A stretch of DNA of 16,382 nt from Salegentibacter sp. (lineage in GTDB: Bacteria > Bacteroidota > Bacteroidia > Flavobacteriales > Flavobacteriaceae): positions 1-16,382 of the forward strand of contig JAGXIG010000117.1 of assembly GCA_024635815.1 (NCBI GenBank), given 5' to 3'. This document shows positions 1 to 7,253 of the stretch, piece after piece. Each line of letters starts with the position of its first letter. The stretch's first letter is position 1. The notes under the pieces were generated by a model that ran no database searches, was not told the origin of the DNA, and was given only the letters and a program-made list of their open reading frames with translations. The position numbers and the translations under genes were made by a program.

Positions 1-78
1 AGCGGTAGGATTCTTGTAGACGAAGAACTTGCAAAAGAAGAGCAGGAAAAAATGCAAAATCTTTTCGCCAAAGTTTAA
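1..78 (+). CDS. 3' end of an unidentified protein (partial)
   Basis: The reading frame is open from the first base and ends with TAA at 76-78, giving the last 25 residues of a protein whose start lies outside the window. The tail is charged, with a Lys/Glu/Gln-rich stretch (DEELAKEEQEKMQ) that looks helical, followed by LFAKV. A rho-independent terminator starts about 25 nt downstream, which supports this being the true end of a gene. The fragment is too short to assign a family. Confidence 0.6.
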   Translation, partial: SGRILVDEELAKEEQEKMQNLFAKV

Positions 79-88
79 TCGGCGAAAA
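62..88. repeat. Stem-loop spanning a stop codon
   Basis: TTTTCGCC at 62-69 is perfectly complementary to GGCGAAAA at 81-88, with an 11-nt loop that contains the stop codon of the upstream partial gene. No T-run follows, so it is not itself a terminator. It may protect the 3' end of the transcript or assist the terminator just downstream; that role is inferred. Confidence 0.45.
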
Positions 89-102
89 TAGATATAAAGA
101 TT

Positions 103-132
103 AAAGCCTCCATTTTGGAGGCTTTTCTTTTA
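103..132 (+). terminator. Rho-independent terminator, possibly bidirectional
   Basis: A perfect 9-bp stem (103-111 AAAGCCTCC with 117-125 GGAGGCTTT) closes a 5-nt loop and is followed by a T-rich run (TCTTTTATT). It ends the partial + strand gene. It also lies just past the stop of the - strand lipoprotein gene at 152, so it may serve both converging transcripts, although the T-run on the - side is weaker. Confidence 0.85.
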
Positions 133-151
133 TTAAGTTATTGAGAATAAC

Positions 152-787
152 TTAATCGTGACATACCAGAGAGCAGGCTTCAATTTCAGTAAACCATCCT
201 TTTCCGTTAATTAAAGTAACTGTAGGAACTCCATTTGTATTAGTGCAAACTTCCAGTACTGCTCTACATTCTTTTACCAATTCTTGCTGAGAAAATTCAA
301 TCATAGCCCCAATAACAGGTGAAGGCTCATCCAGCATGGGCTCTCCGTGCCATTTGCCTGAAGAAGCAATAGACTTACCCGGCTTATACATTACTGACGA
401 AAGGGTCTGACCAGTACTGAATTCTAAATCAAACCTAATAAAACCACTTTTTGATTCTTCAAGATTTGAGAATACCATAAACTCTTTTGTTTCAGGATTT
501 GTAACTGTTAAACCTTCAATAGCATGTTTATTGGTTGTCGTAGCATTATATAATAATTCATTTACGAATTTAAAGTTAAAATCTCTGTCTTCATTGAGAA
601 ATTTAGCAGTTTCACCAGTTTTTTTGAAAATGTAGGTCGTCGATTCAATTTTAAGGACGCCATCATATTCTAGTGCCAGTTCCTGTTCAAGCTCCTTGGA
701 AGTATCTGTAGTTTCTTCCGATTCTGTGCTGCAAGATTGAATGCTAATGCTTATTAAAAATATACCTAGAAGTAATTTTTTTTTCAT
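152..787 (-). CDS. Lipoprotein of unknown function
   Basis: A 211-residue protein with a lipoprotein signal: lysines at 2-4, a hydrophobic core, and a lipobox ending in IQSC with the lipidated Cys at 19. A Thr/Glu-rich linker (about 20-38) follows, as is usual for surface-sorted or periplasmic lipoproteins of Bacteroidota. The rest has no family I recognise. Four cysteines cluster near the C-terminus (174, 181, 205, 209) as CX6C and CX3C pairs, with the last only two residues from the end; they could form disulfides or bind a metal. The ATG at 785-787 is the only sensible start because the signal peptide begins there. It converges on the upstream partial gene across a shared terminator. Function unknown; coding status is well supported by the signal peptide. 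Confidence 0.85.
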   Translation of the reverse strand: MKKKLLLGIFLISISIQSCSTESEETTDTSKELEQELALEYDGVLKIESTTYIFKKTGETAKFLNEDRDFNFKFVNELLYNATTTNKHAIEGLTVTNPETKEFMVFSNLEESKSGFIRFDLEFSTGQTLSSVMYKPGKSIASSGKWHGEPMLDEPSPVIGAMIEFSQQELVKECRAVLEVCTNTNGVPTVTLINGKGWFTEIEACSLVCHD

Positions 788-1040
788 TTTGATTGGGTGT
801 TAAATTTATTTACCTACTCTTTCGATTTTCGGAAAGAAAAAAGTTCTCGGTTACTATCTTATTTTGCGTCGATGTTCACTTTCGCATTTTCGACCTGGGA
901 GGGTGGGTCCTTTTATCACATTTAAATATTAAATTATCTAAGAGCCCTCTTCACTTATTATTTATGACCGCCCCAAATTAAAGGCTATGTAAATCTATCA
1001 TTTTTTGTTAAAAAACCATAATATCATTTAATAAATTAGT

Positions 1041-1059
1041 TAAAAGAAAATTTCTTTTA
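1041..1059. repeat. 19-nt AT-rich perfect palindrome
   Basis: TAAAAGAAA (1041-1049) and TTTCTTTTA (1051-1059) are perfect inverted repeats around a single central A. The site lies about 110 nt upstream of the acidic lipoprotein gene. It could be a binding site for a dimeric regulator, but in sequence this AT-rich a chance palindrome is possible. Confidence 0.35.
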
Positions 1060-1134
1060 TAGTTCATATTTTTTCGAATTTTTAGATGCAGCATTGATTA
1101 ACAAGCTTTTCACATTATTAATCTAATTTAGGGC

Positions 1135-1142
1135 TACCTTTA
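1135..1142 (+). promoter_or_regulatory. Candidate -7 box upstream of lipoprotein-msrA unit
   Basis: TACCTTTA matches the Bacteroidota -7 consensus TAnnTTTG except at the last base. It sits 25 nt upstream of the ATG at 1168, a usual distance for these organisms. No clear TTG -33 element is present at the expected spacing, so the call is tentative. Confidence 0.35.
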
Positions 1143-1167
1143 TTCCTACTAACCAATCTCCATAATT

Positions 1168-1764
1168 ATGAAATTTTATGCAAGCCTACTTTGCCTAATG
1201 TTAGTTTTGGTGTCCTGTAAAGACGAAGATGAAAATCAGGAAGACAAGCCTCATTTTGAAATAGAACGGAATGAAAACGATAATACCACTGAGCCAGGTT
1301 CTGAAAAACCAGATTCAGAGATCAATTTTAACGAAGATGAATCAATCGATTCTCCAGATAATACTTCTAAAAACGAAATGGAATCTTCAGAAGCAATTAC
1401 ATCAGGCACTACTTATGTGAAAATTGATGAAAACGATGCAAATTGTCGCTGTTACTGTGTAGTACTGGATATGAGCAATAATACCGAATTATGTCTTTCA
1501 GAAGATAAAATGTTTATCAACGCGAGATATGCAAAATCTGGAAATGATGTTAATATATATTACGTAAATCCATCAGCCAAAAATACCAACGAGGACCTTC
1601 CCTGGGAGGACTTTGACACCAATACACCTATCGCAGTTTTAAGCCCCGGCGAAAACGGCAATATGGAGTTAGACTGGAAAGGTTTTTCTATAGATGGTGA
1701 ACTCGCTGTAGATTATGCTATTTATGGCAAAAAAACGCTTGAAGGAACTTATAAAAAACAATAA
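1168..1764 (+). CDS. Acidic Cys-containing lipoprotein, unknown function
   Basis: A 198-residue protein with a lipoprotein signal ending in the lipobox LVSC (lipidated Cys 17). Residues 18-80 are a low-complexity, strongly acidic Asp/Glu/Asn/Ser linker. The folded part begins near residue 81 and contains a dense cysteine motif CRCYC (Cys 93, 95, 97) plus Cys 109. The C-terminal half alternates short hydrophobic and polar segments, suggesting a small beta-rich domain. I do not recognise the family. The gene ends only 4 nt before the ATG of a lipoprotein MsrA, so the two are almost certainly cotranscribed. A link to envelope oxidative damage is therefore plausible, but it is inferred from position only. 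Confidence 0.85.
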   Translation: MKFYASLLCLMLVLVSCKDEDENQEDKPHFEIERNENDNTTEPGSEKPDSEINFNEDESIDSPDNTSKNEMESSEAITSGTTYVKIDENDANCRCYCVVLDMSNNTELCLSEDKMFINARYAKSGNDVNIYYVNPSAKNTNEDLPWEDFDTNTPIAVLSPGENGNMELDWKGFSIDGELAVDYAIYGKKTLEGTYKKQ

Positions 1765-1768
1765 TTTA

Positions 1769-2431
1769 ATGAAACGATTTTTCTTACCTACACTTATATT
1801 CTTACTAATTGCCTGCGGAAATAATGCACAGGAAAAGACAGTAACTAAACCCGAAATAGCCAATGCCGAGCCTGTGGAAGTTCCTGCAGAAAATGGCTAT
1901 GAAAAAGCCTATTTTGCCAGCGGTTGTTTTTGGTGTGTAGAAGCTGTTTACGAAAGTGTAGAAGGCGTAAAAGAATCAATTTCCGGATACGCCGGCGGAC
2001 ATACCAAAAACCCTACCTACGAATCCAGCAATACTGGGCGAACCGGTCACGCTGAAGCCGTAGAAGTTATTTACGATCCGGAGGTTGTGAGTTTTGAAAC
2101 TTTGGTAGAGGTTTATTTTGGTTCACAAGATCCAACACAGGTAAACGGCCAGGGACCAGATATTGGTTCACAATATCGCTCCCTTATATTCTATCAGAAT
2201 AAAGAGCAAAAAGAAATTATAAACAAGGTGAAAAATAAAGTAGCCAAAGACTACGAAAAACCAATTGCTGCCGAAATATTACCTTTCCAAAAATTTTGGG
2301 TAGCCGAAGATTACCATCAGAATTACGAAGAAAACAACCCTAATAACCCTTATATTCAAAAGGTTTCTATTCCAAGATTGAACCGTTTTAAAGAAAAATT
2401 TCCGGAAATACTCAAAGAAGGTTCCCATTAA
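1769..2431 (+). CDS. msrA: Peptide-methionine (S)-S-oxide reductase MsrA, lipoprotein form
   Basis: Reduces S-epimer methionine sulfoxide in proteins and free methionine. The MsrA core runs from about residue 45 to 212 and includes the active-site motif GCFWC (catalytic Cys 53, second Cys 56), GYAGG (73-77), GRTGHAEAVEV (90-100), GSQYRS (133-138) and DYHQNY (181-186), all typical of the family. There is no C-terminal cysteine, so Cys 56 is the only obvious resolving partner (CXXC-type MsrA). The N-terminus is a lipoprotein signal with lipobox LIAC (Cys 16), so the enzyme should be anchored outside the cytoplasm. I chose the ATG at 1769 over an in-frame ATG at 1715, because 1715 lies inside the preceding gene and would put 18 charged residues before the signal peptide. 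It follows the acidic lipoprotein gene by 4 nt and is closed by a strong terminator. Confidence 0.95.
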   Translation: MKRFFLPTLIFLLIACGNNAQEKTVTKPEIANAEPVEVPAENGYEKAYFASGCFWCVEAVYESVEGVKESISGYAGGHTKNPTYESSNTGRTGHAEAVEVIYDPEVVSFETLVEVYFGSQDPTQVNGQGPDIGSQYRSLIFYQNKEQKEIINKVKNKVAKDYEKPIAAEILPFQKFWVAEDYHQNYEENNPNNPYIQKVSIPRLNRFKEKFPEILKEGSH

Positions 2432-2467
2432 TATCTGAATTTCCTTCCGAACAATTTTAAATATTAA

Positions 2468-2510
2468 ACATATTCGGCTTTATTTAATAAGGCCGAATAT
2501 GTATTTTTAC
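2468..2510 (+). terminator. Rho-independent terminator after msrA
   Basis: An 11-bp perfect stem (2468-2478, ACATATTCGGC, with 2492-2502, GCCGAATATGT) encloses a 13-nt AT-rich loop and is followed by ATTTTTAC. It ends the lipoprotein-msrA transcript and isolates it from the antiporter gene downstream. Confidence 0.85.
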
Positions 2511-2568
2511 TCCGAAAAACACCCTGTAGATTCCAGGTTTCACTTAGTAAGAAAAACAGCAATATACA

Positions 2569-4056
2569 ATGAGCATAACCATAGAAAATATTCTTTTGAT
2601 TGGCTCTCTTTTGTTGTTTATAAGCATCCTTGCCGGTAAAACCTCTTATCGTTTTGGCGTTCCAACCTTAGTACTTTTCCTTGCTGTAGGAATTCTTTCG
2701 GGCTCAGAGGGAATTGGAGGTATTTATTTTAACGATCCTCAACTTGCTCAATTTATAGGTATTGTTGCCCTTAATTTTATCTTATTTTCCGGTGGACTCG
2801 ATACTAGTTGGAAGACGATAAAACCAGTGATGTGGCAGGGAATTTCCCTTTCCATACTTGGGGTTTTATTTACTGCGGTAAGCGTAGGTGTCTTTGTTTG
2901 GTATATTACAGATTTTACGATCTATGAAGGCTTGTTACTTGGCGCTATTGTTTCCTCTACAGATGCCGCAGCGGTATTTTCTATTTTAAGGGCTAAGAAT
3001 CTCGCACTAAAATCTAATCTACGGCCTACACTGGAGTTAGAAAGTGGTAGTAACGATCCTATGGCCTACTTCCTCACCATTGCCTTTTTAGGCCTGGTAG
3101 TGAATCAGGATAAAAGTATTTATAGTATTATCCCACTGTTTTTACAGCAAATACTAATCGGTGCCGCTCTCGGATTTATCTTCGGAAAATTAAGCAGGCT
3201 AGTGATTAACAGAATTCGCCTGGATTTTGAAGGTTTATATCCCGTGCTCGCAATCGCTTTAATGTTTATTATTTTTTCTGGAACAGATGCCCTTGGAGGT
3301 AACGGCTTTTTAGCCGTATATCTAAGCGGAGTTTATCTTGGTAACCACAACATTATCCACAAAAAAACCATCATGCGAATGTTTGATGGACTTGCCTGGT
3401 TAATGCAAATTGTATTGTTCCTTACTTTAGGTTTATTGGTTTATCCGTCTCATATCGTTCCGGTTATTGGCGTGGGAATCTTTATCTCGGTCTTCCTCAT
3501 TTTCATCGCAAGACCTCTGGGTGTATTTTTAAGCTTAATTTTCTTTAAAATGAAAATGCGCCGGCGTTGGTATATTTCCTGGGTTGGACTTCGGGGGGCC
3601 GTTCCTATTGTATTCGCTACCTATCCCCTGCTGGCCGGAATTGAAAAAGCAGATATGATCTTTAATATCGTATTTTTTGTATCGCTAACTTCGGTGCTTA
3701 TCCAGGGAACCACTTTATCTGTTGTGGCAAGATGGTTAAAAGTAGCCTTGCCAATGCAGGCTAAACAGAAATCGCCCGTAGATGCTTTTATGGCCGATGG
3801 CGCTAAATCTTTTTTAAGGGAAATAAATATTCCGGAGCAGAATCACTCGGTAGGAAAAAGGATTGTAGAGTTAAAATTTCCGAAGAAGGCAATTATTGCA
3901 ATGATCTCCAGGGATGATCAGTTTATTACTCCAAACGGGAATACCGTAGTTGAAGCCGATGATATGCTGGTTGTATTAACCGAAGATCATAAATCTATGG
4001 CAGCCGTTTATGAAAGCTTGAATATTGAACCTGAATTTGAAGAAAAACTAAACTGA
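2569..4056 (+). CDS. nhaP2: K+/H+ (cation/proton) antiporter, NhaP2/CvrA type
   Basis: A 495-residue inner-membrane protein of the CPA1 cation:proton antiporter family. Residues 1 to about 390 are a chain of roughly twelve hydrophobic segments carrying FSGGLDT (73-79), STDAAAVFS (130-138, with the ion-binding Asp 132) and ELESGSNDPMA (156-166, with Asp 163). These are signature elements of NhaP-type exchangers. A later segment with WVGLRGAVPIVFA is also conserved in the family. Residues from about 412 to 488 form a soluble C-terminal domain resembling the RCK/TrkA-C ligand-binding module, typical of the COG3263 (NhaP2) subgroup. The protein would exchange K+ (or Na+) for H+ in pH and ion homeostasis. 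Ion specificity cannot be read from sequence. It stands alone between the msrA terminator and the convergent kmo gene, overlapping the kmo 3' end by 9 nt. Confidence 0.92.
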   Translation: MSITIENILLIGSLLLFISILAGKTSYRFGVPTLVLFLAVGILSGSEGIGGIYFNDPQLAQFIGIVALNFILFSGGLDTSWKTIKPVMWQGISLSILGVLFTAVSVGVFVWYITDFTIYEGLLLGAIVSSTDAAAVFSILRAKNLALKSNLRPTLELESGSNDPMAYFLTIAFLGLVVNQDKSIYSIIPLFLQQILIGAALGFIFGKLSRLVINRIRLDFEGLYPVLAIALMFIIFSGTDALGGNGFLAVYLSGVYLGNHNIIHKKTIMRMFDGLAWLMQIVLFLTLGLLVYPSHIVPVIGVGIFISVFLIFIARPLGVFLSLIFFKMKMRRRWYISWVGLRGAVPIVFATYPLLAGIEKADMIFNIVFFVSLTSVLIQGTTLSVVARWLKVALPMQAKQKSPVDAFMADGAKSFLREINIPEQNHSVGKRIVELKFPKKAIIAMISRDDQFITPNGNTVVEADDMLVVLTEDHKSMAAVYESLNIEPEFEEKLN

Positions 4057-5409
4057 AAAAACGGGTTTATTATCCATTAATTTCAGGATTTTATTTTCAA
4101 TTTCAGGCGAATCCCATTTTTTTTCAATTTCCGGAATTTCCATTACTTCATCCATTATTTTTCGCTGATAATCCCCTATCGCTAAAGCTTCAGCATAAGG
4201 TTTATCAGAAAAAGTAACCCGTGAATACAAAGGCACCCAGGTTTCAGGATGTTTATTAGAGAACCAGTTTTCAATTTTCTTCCGAAGTAAAAAATCGGGG
4301 TCTGCAGTTTTGCTGCTCATTTCTATAAAATTCCGGTAACTAAGCTCCGCGATGGCATCTGCATTGGGTTTTCTGGAATTTTGATATTCTTCAAAAATAA
4401 GTTCCCAATTATCCCCGTGTTTTTTCATTTTCTGGCTTAATACCAAAATATCTTCAAAACCGGCATTCATTCCTTGCCCATAAAATGGCACGATCGCGTG
4501 AGCCGAATCGCCAACCAAAGTCACTTTCTCCCAATAAGACCAGGGAAAACATTTAATGGTGACCATACTACTAGTGGGATTTTTAAAGAAATCCCGTTTC
4601 AGGTTCTCAATTTCCTCATTTATATCGGGGAAGTGTTTTTGAAAAAAAGCACCTGCAGCAGCTTCAGTTTTTATGCTTTCAAAAGAATTTTCACCTTCAA
4701 AAGGCATAAATAAGGTACAGGTAAAACTACCATCTAGGTTGGGCATCGCGATAAGCATAAATTTACCCCGCGGCCAAATGTGAAAAGAAGCGTTGTCAAG
4801 TTTATGGCTACCATCCTCATTAGGCGCAATGCTCAATTCTTTATAGCCAACATTTATAAAATGCTGCGAATAATCAAATCTACTTTGTCTTTGCATTTTA
4901 TGCCGAACCCGGGAAAATGCTCCATCGGCTCCAAAAATAAGGTCAAATTGATATTCTTTCCATTCCCCTTTTTCGCTTTCACCAGTATACAATTTGGCTT
5001 CAGTCATATCAATATCCCAAACTTTTTCTTCAAACCTGAATTTAGCACCGGCATCTTCGGCCAGGGTGATCATTTTTCGGTTTAAAACACCGCGGGAAAT
5101 TGAAAAAATCGCTTCCTCTTCCTTTCCGTATTTCTGATAATAAATGGGTTTATCGTTAACGTGCATGGCCCTTTTATCTAAAGGAAGGGCCAGTTTTTTT
5201 ATCTCCTTTTCTATGCCAACCGCCCTTAAAGACTTCCAGCCGCGATTAGACATTGCCAGGTTTATAGAACGGCCCGAGAATTCAACTTTTCTAACATCCT
5301 TTCTTCGGTCAAAAACCTCAACCTGATGCCCGGCTTTTCTAAGATAAATAGCGAGTAAAGATCCAACCAATCCTGAGCCAACGATGGCAATTTTTTTTGG
5401 TGTTTGCAT
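4048..5409 (-). CDS. kmo: Kynurenine 3-monooxygenase
   Basis: FAD- and NADPH-dependent hydroxylase converting L-kynurenine to 3-hydroxykynurenine. From the chosen ATG the protein has 453 residues. An N-terminal Rossmann FAD motif GSGLVG lies at 11-16, the DG motif GADGAFSRVR at 160-169, and the second FAD-binding motif GDSAHAIVPFYGQGMNAGFE at 300-319. The last, with FYGQGMN, is characteristic of KMO rather than of other aromatic hydroxylases. The C-terminal part (about 375-453) is the extended helical region found in KMO; I see no strong C-terminal membrane anchor. An in-frame ATG at 5427 would add six residues (MHSRHF). I prefer 5409 because the Rossmann strand then starts at the usual distance from Met 1. 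The partner kynU lies about 6 kb away on the same strand. Its 3' end overlaps the convergent antiporter gene by 9 nt, with no terminator between them. Confidence 0.93.
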   Translation of the reverse strand: MQTPKKIAIVGSGLVGSLLAIYLRKAGHQVEVFDRRKDVRKVEFSGRSINLAMSNRGWKSLRAVGIEKEIKKLALPLDKRAMHVNDKPIYYQKYGKEEEAIFSISRGVLNRKMITLAEDAGAKFRFEEKVWDIDMTEAKLYTGESEKGEWKEYQFDLIFGADGAFSRVRHKMQRQSRFDYSQHFINVGYKELSIAPNEDGSHKLDNASFHIWPRGKFMLIAMPNLDGSFTCTLFMPFEGENSFESIKTEAAAGAFFQKHFPDINEEIENLKRDFFKNPTSSMVTIKCFPWSYWEKVTLVGDSAHAIVPFYGQGMNAGFEDILVLSQKMKKHGDNWELIFEEYQNSRKPNADAIAELSYRNFIEMSSKTADPDFLLRKKIENWFSNKHPETWVPLYSRVTFSDKPYAEALAIGDYQRKIMDEVMEIPEIEKKWDSPEIENKILKLMDNKPVFSV

Positions 5410-5684
5410 AAAGTGCCTGCTGTGCATCTTACAGAAAAAAAATCAGCTTAAAGAAGATGCGAATTTAAGTTACGAAAATACTTATTTCTACTGACTTTAG
5501 GCATTTCTACAATGTTTAAGAGAGACCTATTTACCATTTAATTAACAGCACTTCCGATACGCTTGCCTTAAATTTAATTGAAAACAATACTGAAGCAGGC
5601 CTTTATTATTATTTAATCGAAAAATAAGGTATACGGGTAAACGAGCATTTCAAACCTCATTTAGGAAATAAAACAATTAAAATC

Positions 5685-6806
5685 ATGGATGAAAATCAAG
5701 CTTTATTAAAACCGGTTAGCATAGGTGATCTGGAATTGAAAAACCGGGTGATTATGGCTCCAATGACGCGTAATCGCGCTGATAATAAAGAAAATGCACC
5801 AACGGAGTTACACGCTGAGTATTATGCACAACGTGCCGGCGCCGGACTTATTATTTCTGAAGGTTCACAAATCTCCAAAAATGCGGTTGGATATATAAAT
5901 ACACCAGGGATTTATACTGAAAATCAGGTAAAAGGCTGGGAGAAAGTAACCAAGGCAGTTCACGAAAATGAAGGGAAAATATTTTTGCAGTTATGGCACT
6001 GTGGGCGTATTTCACATCCAAAATTTCACGATGGGGAAAAACCATTAGCACCAAGTGCGGTAAATCCAGAGACACAGGCCTATACTCCAGATGGTTTTGA
6101 GGATACAGTAGAACCCCAGGCGATGAGCATTGCCGATATTAAACAAACGGTTCTGGATTTTAAACATGCGGCTGAAAATGCAAAAAAAGCCGGCTTCGAT
6201 GGCGTAGAGATACATTCTTCTAATGGATATCTTATTCATCAGTTTTTCAATGAAAATGCCAATATAAGAACCGATGATTATGGTGGAAATATCCAGAACC
6301 GAGCACGTTTCTTTTTTGATGTACTTGAAGCTGTGAGCGAAGTTTGGCCCGAAAACCGTATTGGTGTTAGGTTAAATCCTTCCCTGAATGATGCTTTTGG
6401 AATTATTGCTTCTGCAGAAACGATTCCCACATTCGATCATATCATTGAAAAATTAAACGCTTACGATCTCGCCTATTTACATCTCTCTGAACCTTTCACC
6501 GATGTAAGTGAAATAAAATACCTGGAAACCAATATTGCAAAACATTATCGCCCTGTTTATAAAGGAAACCTAATGATTAATGCAGGATTTGATCAAGAAT
6601 CGGGAAACAAAGTTATCGAGGAAGGAAATGCCGATATGGTTTCTTTTGCTAAACTGTTTATCTCCAATCCCGATCTCCCGGAACGTTTTGCTAACAATAC
6701 ACCTTTAGCCGAATGGGATGAAGATACCTTCTACACCCCCGGCGCAAAAGGTTACACAGATTACCCAAAATATGATGCTGAAAAATCTAAGGTGAAAAAT
6801 TCATAA
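5685..6806 (+). CDS. Old Yellow Enzyme family alkene reductase (NemA-like)
   Basis: A 373-residue FMN-dependent TIM-barrel enzyme that uses NAD(P)H to reduce activated C=C bonds such as enones, maleimides or nitro-olefins. Family signatures are clear: LKNRVIMAPMTRNRA near the N-terminus (18-32), LQLWHCGRISHP (101-112), the substrate-anchoring His/Asn pair in VEIHSSNGYLIHQFF (His 177, Asn 180), and RTDDYGG (195-201) with the proton-donor Tyr 199. The usual GGSxENR is GGNIQNR here, a mild change. The C-terminal SFAKLFISNPDLPERF (335-350) is the phosphate-binding end of the barrel. The length is normal for NemA-type enzymes. The physiological substrate is unknown; roles in electrophile detoxification are common for the family. 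It is transcribed away from kmo across a 258-nt gap in which I see no clear promoter. Confidence 0.92.
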   Translation: MDENQALLKPVSIGDLELKNRVIMAPMTRNRADNKENAPTELHAEYYAQRAGAGLIISEGSQISKNAVGYINTPGIYTENQVKGWEKVTKAVHENEGKIFLQLWHCGRISHPKFHDGEKPLAPSAVNPETQAYTPDGFEDTVEPQAMSIADIKQTVLDFKHAAENAKKAGFDGVEIHSSNGYLIHQFFNENANIRTDDYGGNIQNRARFFFDVLEAVSEVWPENRIGVRLNPSLNDAFGIIASAETIPTFDHIIEKLNAYDLAYLHLSEPFTDVSEIKYLETNIAKHYRPVYKGNLMINAGFDQESGNKVIEEGNADMVSFAKLFISNPDLPERFANNTPLAEWDEDTFYTPGAKGYTDYPKYDAEKSKVKNS

Positions 6807-6845
6807 TTTTAGTTTAAATGTCCTTAAAAGCAGGTTAATTGGACT

Positions 6846-6874
6846 TTTGCTTTATAAAGAAAGAAGTAAATTTA
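6846..6874 (+). promoter_or_regulatory. Candidate promoter for small coiled-coil gene
   Basis: TTTG at 6846-6849 (-33) and TAAATTTA at 6867-6874 (-7) are separated by 17 nt, close to the Bacteroidota pattern TTG-N17-23-TAnnTTTG with one mismatch at the final base. Transcription would start about 20 nt before the ATG at 6901. This also argues against an upstream in-frame ATG at 6847, which would lie inside the promoter. Confidence 0.45.
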
Positions 6875-6900
6875 TTATTCAACCTAAAAATTGTGAAAAT

Positions 6901-7146
6901 ATGGATGAGTCGAAAATTGAACAAATGAGGTCTACACTTAATAAACTGGAAGATATTAAAAACAGCCAGGAAAGTATTATCGATAAGATAAATCACGTGA
7001 TCACCGATTTGTTTGAACACCCCGACAAGGAACTTGAGAAAGCTATGAACGATGCCCACCAAAAATCTTCAGACAATGTAGATGCGGTTCGTGAAGCTAT
7101 GGAAGAATATGAAATGAGAATCAATAAACTGGAAAATCAAGGCTAA
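6901..7146 (+). CDS. Small charged coiled-coil protein, unknown function
   Basis: An 81-residue cytosolic protein (MDESKIEQMRSTLNKLEDI at the start) with no signal peptide, membrane segment or cysteine. Most of it is predicted helical, with heptad-like spacing of Leu/Ile/Met and many Glu/Lys, especially at both ends, so a coiled coil or helical hairpin is likely. I do not recognise the family. An in-frame ATG at 6847 would give 99 residues, but the added part (MLYKERSKFIIQP) reads poorly and overlaps a candidate promoter, so 6901 is preferred. It lies 94 nt after the ene-reductase gene and is followed by a strong hairpin. Coding is supported by the clean start context and composition, but there is no homology evidence. 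Confidence 0.65.
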   Translation: MDESKIEQMRSTLNKLEDIKNSQESIIDKINHVITDLFEHPDKELEKAMNDAHQKSSDNVDAVREAMEEYEMRINKLENQG

Positions 7147-7183
7147 TCAAATTATAAAGAAAAGCTAATGATTAAAGTCCCAG

Positions 7184-7240
7184 GTGACTAAAACTTAAAT
7201 TTGTCTTTGACAGGCATTTTAAGTTTTAGTCACTTTTTTT
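7184..7240 (+). terminator. 16-bp hairpin with T-run (terminator or attenuator)
   Basis: A perfect 16-bp stem (7184-7199 with 7218-7233) encloses an 18-nt loop and is followed by seven Ts (7234-7240). As a terminator it ends the small coiled-coil gene. It finishes only 13 nt before the ATG of the flavin-reductase-like gene, leaving no room for a separate downstream promoter. The loop contains a second short stem (TGTC 7202-7205 with GACA 7209-7212). Confidence 0.85.
7196..7203 (+). promoter_or_regulatory. Exact -7 box TAAATTTG inside the terminator hairpin
   Basis: TAAATTTG is a full match to TAnnTTTG and spans the end of the left hairpin arm and the start of the loop. Initiation a few bases downstream would give a leader of about 45 nt for the gene at 7254 that lacks the left arm and so cannot form the full terminator. 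No TTG -33 element is seen 17-23 nt upstream. Function is inferred from motif and position. Confidence 0.45.
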
Positions 7241-7253
7241 ATATATCAATTTT

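Larger units (their letters stand above)
788..1167. other. Intergenic region between divergent lipoprotein genes
   Basis: This 380-nt gap separates two divergently transcribed lipoprotein genes and so should carry both promoters. It is A/T-rich except for a patch around 880-915. I see no convincing gene; a 62-codon open frame at 793-981 lacks a recognisable signal, domain or start context. The notable features are a 19-nt AT-rich palindrome at 1041-1059 and a -7-like box at 1135-1142, listed separately. Confidence 0.6.

Noticed and set aside
793..981. 62-codon open frame upstream of the acidic lipoprotein gene
   Set aside because: No domain, signal peptide or start context; it overlaps the expected promoter region of two divergent genes and its composition is not protein-like.
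1715..1768. N-terminal extension of MsrA from an upstream ATG
   Set aside because: It lies within the preceding lipoprotein gene and would place charged residues ahead of a clear lipoprotein signal peptide.
4474..5326. Several 60-100 codon frames on the + strand inside kmo
   Set aside because: They are antisense shadows of a well-supported gene, without domains of their own.
5851..6239. Antisense frames inside the ene-reductase gene
   Set aside because: Shadows of a conserved coding region; no signals of expression.
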